Below, piece after piece: positions 20,186 to 26,468 of a stretch of 64,000 nt of DNA. Source of the DNA: an uncultured Bacilli bacterium (GTDB lineage Bacteria; Bacillota_I; Bacilli_A; RFN20; CAG-631); NCBI GenBank assembly GCA_934201705.1, contig CAKPXF010000011.1, positions 1-64,000 on the forward strand, read 5' to 3'. Below the pieces are notes generated by a model. It did not search any database and was not told where the DNA came from. It saw only the letters and a program-made list of their open reading frames with translations. The first letter of the stretch is position 1; the number at the start of each line of letters is the position of its first letter. Both the position numbers and the translations under genes were made by a program.

Positions 20186-21196
20186 ATGAAAGGTATTGTA
20201 ATAGCTGGTACGGTTTTAGTAGATAATGTAAAAATAATAGAAGCATATCCTTCACCAACAATGCTAACAACTATTGTTAGTGAAAGCAAAGCAGTTGGTG
20301 GAGTAGTATCTAATACTTCAATTACTTTAAAAAGGATTGATCCTTCTTTAGATGTAAGAGTATTAGGACTAATAGGAGATGATTCCTTTGGTGATTATAT
20401 TAAAAAAGTTTTTAACGAAGAAAAATTAGATATTTCATTATTAAAGGTTAGTAATGTATATAAAACAGCTTATACTGATGTAATGACTGAATTAAATGGA
20501 AGACGTACATTTTTTGTAAATAAGGGCTGTAATTCCTATCTTGATGAAGCTTATTTTGATGCATTAAATGGTGAAAATACGATGCTATGTCATATTGGGT
20601 ATTTATTATTATTAGATGCTTTAGATCAAAAGGATGAGGAATATGGTACAAAAATGGCTCGTTTATTGCATTCACTACAAAAAAGAAATATTAAAACATC
20701 AATTGATTTAGTAAGTGAGGAATCGCATAGATTTAAGGATGTAGTACTTCCATCTCTTAAATATTGTGATTATGTTATTATAAATGAAATTGAAGCTGGA
20801 AGAATTTTTGATATTCCTCCACGTGATGAAAAGGGAAATATTATAATTAATAATATTAAAGAAATATTAAAATTATTAAAAAAATCAGGAGTAAAAGGAA
20901 AAGCAATAATTCATTGCCCAGAGCTTGGAGCTTTAATAAATGAAAATGATGAAATTACTATAGTTCCTTCACTTTTACTTCCAAAATCATTTATTAAAGG
21001 AACTGTTGGAGCTGGAGATGCTTTTTGTGCAGGAGCATTATTTGGAATAGTAAAAAAATATTCTGATGACGAAATATTAAAAATTGCTTCTTGTACAGCA
21101 GCTATTAATTTAACAGCAATAGATTCAATTTCAGCTGGAGTATCCTTAAAGGAAACACTTGAACTTTTAAAAAATTATGAAAGGAAGAAAATCTAA
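20186..21196 (+). CDS. PfkB-family sugar kinase
   Basis: This is a ribokinase/fructokinase-fold kinase of 336 residues. It shows the N-terminal G-G-V-V-S-N-T substrate region near 38-44 and the signature G-A-G-D-A-F-C-A-G near 275-283, in which Asp278 is the catalytic base. Substrate cannot be read from sequence. With a D-lyxose/D-mannose isomerase next to it and a mannosidase upstream, phosphorylation of fructose derived from mannose is plausible. A 2-keto sugar phosphorylated at C1 for the adjacent class II aldolase is another option. It has AAGAAGGGAAAG upstream, 13 bases after xylB, and its stop shares one base with the next start (TAATG). Confidence 0.85.
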   Translation: MKGIVIAGTVLVDNVKIIEAYPSPTMLTTIVSESKAVGGVVSNTSITLKRIDPSLDVRVLGLIGDDSFGDYIKKVFNEEKLDISLLKVSNVYKTAYTDVMTELNGRRTFFVNKGCNSYLDEAYFDALNGENTMLCHIGYLLLLDALDQKDEEYGTKMARLLHSLQKRNIKTSIDLVSEESHRFKDVVLPSLKYCDYVIINEIEAGRIFDIPPRDEKGNIIINNIKEILKLLKKSGVKGKAIIHCPELGALINENDEITIVPSLLLPKSFIKGTVGAGDAFCAGALFGIVKKYSDDEILKIASCTAAINLTAIDSISAGVSLKETLELLKNYERKKI

Positions 21197-21750
21197 TGAT
21201 TAGTAAAAAGCAATATGAGGAATATGCTAATTATGCATATGATTATTTTAAAAAAGCTAATATAGTGATAACTGATGAAGAAAGAAAAAGAATTGAAGTT
21301 GCCGATTTTAATTTAAATAATTTAAAAGAGGTTGGCCTTCAGCTATTAGTTTATGTCAACACATCAAAGGTATGTGCTAAGGAAATGGTTTTACTACCAT
21401 ATCAAACTTGTCCTGAGCATATTCATGTAAATGGTGTAGATAAAGATAATAAGCCATTTGAAGGTAAAGAAGAAACATTTAGAGTAAAAAAGGGCACTTG
21501 CTATCTTTATATTCAAGGAAAAGGAAAAAAGGAAGATATAAAAGCTAAAATTCCCCCAACAACTGTTAGCGTATTTCATGAAATCATTCTTCATGAGGGA
21601 GAACAGTTTACAATGTATCCTAATACAAAACATTGGTTTCAAGCAGGAAGTGAAGGCGCTATAATCTCTGAATTTTCAACTACATCTAGAGATGAATATG
21701 ATGTGTTTACTGATGAAAGAATTAAAAGAATTCCTGAAATTGTTGAATAA
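21196..21750 (+). CDS. D-lyxose/D-mannose isomerase (cupin)
   Basis: This small cupin isomerase of 184 residues resembles D-lyxose ketol-isomerases of the YdaE type. It carries C-P-E-H-I-H-V with His75 and His77, an acidic pair at E92-E93 and T-K-H-W-F-Q with His146. Together these give the His-His-Glu-His metal site of the family. The C-terminal E-F-S-T-T-S-R-D-E-Y-D-V-F-T-D segment is also typical. These enzymes convert D-lyxose to D-xylulose and also D-mannose to D-fructose. Mannose isomerisation links the GH38 enzyme to the PfkB kinase, while lyxose isomerisation links to xylB. It is the last gene of the operon. Confidence 0.85.
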   Translation: MISKKQYEEYANYAYDYFKKANIVITDEERKRIEVADFNLNNLKEVGLQLLVYVNTSKVCAKEMVLLPYQTCPEHIHVNGVDKDNKPFEGKEETFRVKKGTCYLYIQGKGKKEDIKAKIPPTTVSVFHEIILHEGEQFTMYPNTKHWFQAGSEGAIISEFSTTSRDEYDVFTDERIKRIPEIVE

Positions 21751-21793
21751 TATAATAAAAGTAGGACACAAATCCTACTTTTATTATATTATT
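21746..21793. terminator. Bidirectional terminator with perfect 21-bp arms
   Basis: Arms at 21746-21766 and 21773-21793 are exact reverse complements over 21 bases with a six-base loop (CACAAA). The stem core is AAAAGTAGGA/TCCTACTTTT, so an A tract precedes and a T tract follows it, which serves both strands. The left arm includes the stop codon of the + operon, and the right arm ends two bases before the aldolase stop codon on the - strand. Confidence 0.93.
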
Positions 21794-21795
21794 GG

Positions 21796-22644
21796 TTAAT
21801 CATCAATGTTAGCAAAAATCTTCATAGTTTCTTTTACGTTTTCTTTCATTGCTAGCATAGTTTGCCAAGATAAGTTATGAAGATAGTCACTTTCATTTTC
21901 TTTTATGTATTGCTTTGCCTTTTCATAGCCAGCATAAGACATATATGTATAGTAATTAATTTTATTTATACCACGTTTAATGACCTCTTTATATTGGTCA
22001 AAAGAGATACCAGAGCCACCATGCATAACAAGTGGGATATCTGTTACCTTTCTAACATTTGAAATAACATCCATATTTAAGATAGGTTTACTTTTGTATA
22101 ATCCATGAGCTGTTCCAAAGGCAATTGCTAAAGCATCAATATTGGCTCTATTTATAAAATCATTAACTAATTCAACTTTTGTATATAGATTTTCCTTTTT
22201 AATATTAGAATCAGTAGAACTTTCTCTATTTGGCAATGCTCCAAGTTCTGCTTCAACTTCAACATTGTGCAAATGAGCATAATCAACTACTTCTTTAGTT
22301 ATTGAAATGTTTTCTTCATATGGTTTAGCAGATGCATCAATCATTACTGAATTGAATCCTAGTTCAATGGCTTTTTTAATATATTCGATATCTTCACCAT
22401 GATCTAGATGAACACATACCTTTGCTTTTGCTGCTTTTGCCATAGATATTATCATTGGGCCTATATAATCAATTGGTGCAATTGCCTCATGGCATTGAGC
22501 ATGCATTAATATAACAGGTAAATCTAACTCTTCTGCAGCCTTTAAAACAGCTAAAACGCATTCGCTTGTTGTACCATTAAAAGCACCAATAGCAATCTTT
22601 TTTTCTTTTGAAATCTTCATTACTTCACTTAATGAGCATAGCAT
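21796..22644 (-). CDS. fba: Class II fructose/tagatose-bisphosphate aldolase
   Basis: This is a zinc-dependent aldolase of 282 residues that splits a ketohexose bisphosphate into dihydroxyacetone phosphate and glyceraldehyde 3-phosphate. It shows G-A-F-N-G near residue 20 and the catalytic/zinc motif H-L-D-H-G at 79-83. Also present are the V-E-A-E-L-G-A-L stretch near 136 and M-H-G-G-S-G-I with a second zinc His near 207. The AGGAGGA ribosome site lies just upstream of ATG 22644. The sequence does not decide between fructose and tagatose bisphosphate (GatY/KbaY-like). It converges on the glycan operon and shares its terminator. It may be a pathway partner of the PfkB kinase or the general glycolytic enzyme. 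Confidence 0.9.
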   Translation of the reverse strand: MLCSLSEVMKISKEKKIAIGAFNGTTSECVLAVLKAAEELDLPVILMHAQCHEAIAPIDYIGPMIISMAKAAKAKVCVHLDHGEDIEYIKKAIELGFNSVMIDASAKPYEENISITKEVVDYAHLHNVEVEAELGALPNRESSTDSNIKKENLYTKVELVNDFINRANIDALAIAFGTAHGLYKSKPILNMDVISNVRKVTDIPLVMHGGSGISFDQYKEVIKRGINKINYYTYMSYAGYEKAKQYIKENESDYLHNLSWQTMLAMKENVKETMKIFANIDD

Positions 22645-22768
22645 ATAATTTCCTCCTAATTATTAATCACTTAAATTTTACATTTTTATTTTTTAATAAC
22701 TATAAAAAATAATAACAATGTGAAAAAATGGCTAAAAGAACATAAAAGAAGGCTTAAAAGTAAAAGAA

Positions 22769-22789
22769 AAGAGTCATTTTGTGACTCTT
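22769..22789 (-). terminator. Terminator of the decayed surface-protein gene
   Basis: AAGAGTCA (22769-22776) pairs perfectly with TGACTCTT (22782-22789) around a five-base loop. On the - strand the stem is followed by T-rich sequence. It sits three bases past the pseudogene stop, so it survives although the gene is broken. Confidence 0.8.
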
Positions 22790-22791
22790 AC

Positions 22792-23109
22792 TTAATTAGC
22801 CTTTCTTTTCATTATAATTAATGCCATTCCAACTATTAGTAATGAAACAATTGAAAATTGACTAGCATTAGACTTACAGCCATTTGTTGTATTGTTATCA
22901 TTTGAATAAACCTTAACTCTAACCTTCAATAATGAATAGGAATCTAATAATAATTCATCCTTATTATCTATAGAAAAATAAATTTAGTATAAGCCATTTT
23001 CATTAGCATTATAATCATCACTTTTCCAAGTGCTTGTTGCAGTATTATTATTTCCTTTAGTATCAATGGTAATAAATTTTAAATAATTGTAAATAGTTAT
23101 TGAAACTTT
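22792..23109 (-). pseudogene. Remnant of a surface protein with Gly-Cys C-terminal anchor
   Basis: Read on the - strand, this frame ends with N-G-C-K-S, a hydrophobic segment and M-K-R-K-A-N before a TAA at 22792-22794. This is the same tail layout as in the surface proteins at 1741 and 8109. The frame continues upstream through a plausible beta-domain segment (Y-F-S-I-D-N-K-D-E) to an in-frame TAA at 22984-22986. Beyond that it stays protein-like (S-T-W-K-S-D-D-Y) to 23109, above which stops crowd the frame. No start codon with a ribosome site is present. I read it as the last 100 or so codons of a larger exported protein that lost its 5' part and gained a nonsense codon. Confidence 0.75.
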
Positions 23110-23255
23110 CTAAAAATATTATTAATATTTTAGAAATTATGCGCTAATCATATAAACATTCAATTTGCTATAAAAAAATAAAAACGCCAACCTTTAATGA
23201 TATGCAAAATAAAATTCAATAAAAGGATATAAAAATATGGTGAATAGTGATGAAA

Positions 23256-24443
23256 TTATTTTAAATTTCTATATGCTAAAGGAGTCATTTTCATAAAACT
23301 CTTAAAGGTATTATTAAAATGTGATTGTGATGAAAAGCCTAAGTAAACACTAATTGAAGCAATGGATTTATCGCTATATTTTAATAAATTTGTTGATTCA
23401 TTTATTTTCATTTTTAAAATATAGTTTGAAACTGTCATTTCAGTCTCCCTTTTTACTTTTTTAAATAAAGTGCTTTTGCTTACAAATAAAGAAGCACAAA
23501 TATCCTCAGCCTTAATCGCTTCAGATAAATGTTCAATTATGTATTTATTTAATTTAACTAAAAATAGTGATGATTCATTATTGCCTTTAATTTTACTAAC
23601 ATGCTCAGTAAAATCAAATAGCATTCTTATTTGTAATGATAATATGTCATTAACATTTTGCATTAATTCAACCTTTTGAATATATAAGTCACTTAAGGAT
23701 AAAGCATCAATAATTGACATATTTCCTTTAATTGCTGCTCTACTAAAAATAGTTGTTGCAACAATAAAGGTGTTTTTTGCTTGTCTTAAAACATCACTAG
23801 ATAGCTTTCCAGCTTTAGTAGCATGGGCATTATTAATCCAAGCTTTAAGTTTAGCTACATCACCATTTTCAACAATTGATATTAACTCTTGCTCAATATT
23901 AAGAGAATTATTTTCATAATTTGTGTTATATTCTTCAATTTGCTTGTTTGATACTTCAATTTGTATTTCTTTATCTAATTCTTTATCCTTTTCCTTATCG
24001 AGTAAAACATCTGCCAAGGATATTTTTTCATTATTCAAAATATAATTAAACATTAAAAGAGATTGTAAAACACTTTCAAGTGGCATATTAACAATATTGT
24101 TCATTGAATAAACAAATTCTTTATAATCATCTTTATTTAATTCAAGCTCTAAAGCCAATTTAAAAAGAATAGCATTAGTTGGCTTTAATAATCTAAATGG
24201 TCCAAGTATTATTTTATATTCCTGACTTTTTAAAAAGGCATAATAAAAGAAATCCTTTGTAGTGAAATATCCGATATTTTCATTATGATTTAATATTTCC
24301 TTTTCATATAAAATAATAGGATCCTTCTTTAAAGAAATTGTAAAATAAGTTTTTAACAAAGTATTATTTTCGTATAATCTAGCTGGTATTCCACATAGAT
24401 TTGCAAGATTTTCAATTAAGTATGCTAAATCATTTTTGTCCAT
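23256..24443 (-). CDS. AraC-family transcriptional regulator
   Basis: This regulator has 395 residues. The last 100 form the AraC double helix-turn-helix, with K-A-E-D-I-C-A-S-L-F-V-S for the first and S-I-A-S-I-S-V-Y-L-G-F for the second, ending in M-T-P-L-A-Y-R. The N-terminal 150 residues form an unassigned ligand-sensing region, followed by a charged linker rich in D, K and E near 150-190. I place the start at ATG 24443 because AAGGAAG lies eight bases upstream. The ATG at 24509 falls upstream of the promoter described below and would encode an unconserved hydrophobic leader. It is divergent from the symporter/GH78/GH3 operon, which it probably controls in response to the transported sugar. 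Confidence 0.9.
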   Translation of the reverse strand: MDKNDLAYLIENLANLCGIPARLYENNTLLKTYFTISLKKDPIILYEKEILNHNENIGYFTTKDFFYYAFLKSQEYKIILGPFRLLKPTNAILFKLALELELNKDDYKEFVYSMNNIVNMPLESVLQSLLMFNYILNNEKISLADVLLDKEKDKELDKEIQIEVSNKQIEEYNTNYENNSLNIEQELISIVENGDVAKLKAWINNAHATKAGKLSSDVLRQAKNTFIVATTIFSRAAIKGNMSIIDALSLSDLYIQKVELMQNVNDILSLQIRMLFDFTEHVSKIKGNNESSLFLVKLNKYIIEHLSEAIKAEDICASLFVSKSTLFKKVKRETEMTVSNYILKMKINESTNLLKYSDKSIASISVYLGFSSQSHFNNTFKSFMKMTPLAYRNLK

Positions 24444-24464
24444 AATTTTCTTCCTTTTAATACT

Positions 24465-24493
24465 ATAATACAAAAAAATGGAATATAATGCAA
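24465..24493 (-). promoter_or_regulatory. Promoter of the AraC-family gene
   Basis: On the - strand TTGCAT (24493-24488) is followed after exactly 17 bases by TATTAT (24470-24465). This gives a transcript start near 24458 and a 15-base leader containing AAGGAAG before ATG 24443. The arrangement supports the shorter start chosen for the regulator. Confidence 0.65.
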
Positions 24494-24494
24494 G

Positions 24495-24508
24495 AAAAAG
24501 CGCTTTCA
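24495..24508. promoter_or_regulatory. Candidate catabolite-repression (cre) site
   Basis: The 14-mer AAAAAGCGCTTTCA matches the ideal CcpA palindrome TGAAAGCGCTTTCA at 12 positions; only the first two bases differ. It is the only such element I see in intergenic DNA here. It abuts the -35 of the AraC gene and lies upstream of a possible -10 (TATATT, 24515-24520) for the symporter operon. CcpA repression of both directions is a reasonable inference. Confidence 0.5.
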
Positions 24509-24548
24509 TTATGATATATTTAATACAGCAAAAGGAGATTATATAATT

Positions 24549-26468
24549 ATGGAAACTAAAATGCTTGATAATTATGTTTTGAATTCTAAAATTAAAAGTA
24601 AAAATGTTACTAATAAAGAAAAATGGCTTGGTTATTTATTAGGCCCAATTGGAGCTTTATTATTAAATGCAGTATTAGCCTCATATTTAAATGTATACTA
24701 TACTGATGTTTTAAAGCTAACATCTATTTGGGGTGGCTTATTTTTAACACTTTTCCCTATAATATCAAAAATTATTGATGCCATAACTAATGTAATTATG
24801 GGTTATATTATTGATAGGACTAAAACAAAGCAAGGAAAAGCAAGACCATGGATTTTATTTAGTGCTCCATTACTTGCAATAACTGGTATATTATTGTTCG
24901 TTGTACCAAATGGAAGCATAAAGCTACAAGTGGCTTGGGTTATGATATCTTATAATTTATTTTATTCCTTTGCTTTTACAATTTATAATATGTCTCATAG
25001 CTTAATGGTTCCTTTATCAACACGTAATACAACTCAAAGAGGGGGACTTTCAGTATTTAATCAAATTTCTACAATTATGATTTCAGGTATTGTTGTAGCT
25101 TTAATTTTTCCAATGCTAATAATGCCTCTTATTGGTGTAAATAAAACCTCTTGGATTATTTTAATGTGTGTTCTATCTATACTTGCTTTACCTTTAACTT
25201 TAATTGAATATTATTTTACTAAAGAAAGAATAACTGAAGAAAAAGCAGATGATAAAGAACAAAAAATACCATTTATCCTACAATTAAAAGCTATTTTTAC
25301 AGACAAATTTCTAATATTATTAATTGTTTATTTCTTAATATACACAATAGGAACAACATTGAAAAACATTAGCTTAGTATATTATTGTAATTATGTTTTA
25401 GGTACATACAATGATGGAATAACACAAACATTAGTTTCAGTGCTTGGTGGTATTCCTATGGGGATTGGTATCTTTTTAGTTTGGCCACTTGCCAAGAAAT
25501 TTGGTAAAAAGAATGTAACAATGGTAGGATTTATAATTTATGCAATAGGTAGTGCAATTTGCTATATGTTTCCGACTAATATGGTAATAGTATTAATTGG
25601 CCAATTTATAAAAAATATTGGTGGACTTCCTTGTGCTTATGTCTTTATTGCTTTATTTGCTGATGCCTTAGATGGGCTTGAATGGAAAACAGGCTTTAGG
25701 GCTGATGGCATGGCCATGTCAATTTATAGTATTATTACTGTTGCAACAACTGGTATTTGTACAGGCTTATTTAATCTTTTCTTATCAAAAACAGGATATG
25801 TTGCTCCAGTAACATTAAGTGAATATTTAAATACACCATTATTAAGCTCTTTAAAAACGCAGCTTAGCTTAGATAAAATTGCTGATCTTGTAAGTAGTGG
25901 TAAGCTTAATTCATCAATTGCCTTTGTTCAACAAGCAAGTGTTAATAATTTCTTTAGCTTTTCATTCGTTGGCCTTGAAATAATAACAGGCTTAGTATGT
26001 GCCTTTATTTTATTCTTTGTAAACATTGAAAAAACTATTGATAAGAAGCATGAGGTATTAGTAAATCGTGAAAAAGAAGAATATAAAAAAGAAAATAAAG
26101 AATGGCTACCAGCTGATAGAAGAAATGAAATTTTATTATTAAAGCAAGAAAATGATGCTCTTGAAGCTTATAAAAAAGAACTACTTGAAAAATGTGAAAA
26201 GAAGCATTTAAGCTTTGAAGAGGAATATAAAAAACATTTAGATAAAATAAATAAAAATAAAGAAAAACAGCTTTTAAAGGAAAAAGAAATAGCTATTAAA
26301 GAAAAAGCTAAAAAAGAAAAATATGAGGTTAAGATAACTGAAAAAAAGCGAAAGATACTAAATAAGAAGCAAGAAGAAATTAATAGAATTTGGGAAAAAG
26401 AAAGCCTTAAAGGTCAAAAAGAGTATGAATATTATCAAAAGGAGTTATTGAAATATGCAAGTAAATAA
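24549..26468 (+). CDS. GPH-family sugar:cation symporter with long charged C-terminal tail
   Basis: This 12-helix major-facilitator protein belongs to the glycoside-pentoside-hexuronide family. The hallmark loop after helix 2 is visible as I-I-D-R-T-K-T-K-Q-G-K-A-R-P-W near residues 92-106, followed by the helix 3 region. Helices run to about residue 490. The remaining 148 residues (492-639) are almost entirely K and E rich, lack proline except at one W-L-P, and should form a long cytoplasmic coiled coil. Ordinary GPH transporters stop near 450-500 residues and those with a tail usually carry an EIIA-like domain, so this tail is unusual. It probably imports a rhamnoside or glucoside for the two following hydrolases; the last 14 bases overlap the GH78 gene. 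Confidence 0.85.
   Translation: METKMLDNYVLNSKIKSKNVTNKEKWLGYLLGPIGALLLNAVLASYLNVYYTDVLKLTSIWGGLFLTLFPIISKIIDAITNVIMGYIIDRTKTKQGKARPWILFSAPLLAITGILLFVVPNGSIKLQVAWVMISYNLFYSFAFTIYNMSHSLMVPLSTRNTTQRGGLSVFNQISTIMISGIVVALIFPMLIMPLIGVNKTSWIILMCVLSILALPLTLIEYYFTKERITEEKADDKEQKIPFILQLKAIFTDKFLILLIVYFLIYTIGTTLKNISLVYYCNYVLGTYNDGITQTLVSVLGGIPMGIGIFLVWPLAKKFGKKNVTMVGFIIYAIGSAICYMFPTNMVIVLIGQFIKNIGGLPCAYVFIALFADALDGLEWKTGFRADGMAMSIYSIITVATTGICTGLFNLFLSKTGYVAPVTLSEYLNTPLLSSLKTQLSLDKIADLVSSGKLNSSIAFVQQASVNNFFSFSFVGLEIITGLVCAFILFFVNIEKTIDKKHEVLVNREKEEYKKENKEWLPADRRNEILLLKQENDALEAYKKELLEKCEKKHLSFEEEYKKHLDKINKNKEKQLLKEKEIAIKEKAKKEKYEVKITEKKRKILNKKQEEINRIWEKESLKGQKEYEYYQKELLKYASK

Larger units (their letters stand above)
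22645..23255. other. 611-bp region without an intact gene
   Basis: This is the only long stretch without an intact gene. The part near the aldolase (22645-22768) carries its ribosome site and an A/T-rich leader, and I see no clear promoter hexamers. A terminator hairpin lies at 22769-22789 and a decayed surface-protein gene at 22792-23109. From 23110 to 23255 I see multiple stops in every frame of interest and no structured element. Confidence 0.7.

Noticed and set aside
24444..24509. Longer start for the AraC regulator
   Set aside because: The extra 22 codons overlap a TTGCAT-17-TATTAT promoter, and ATG 24443 has a proper ribosome site.
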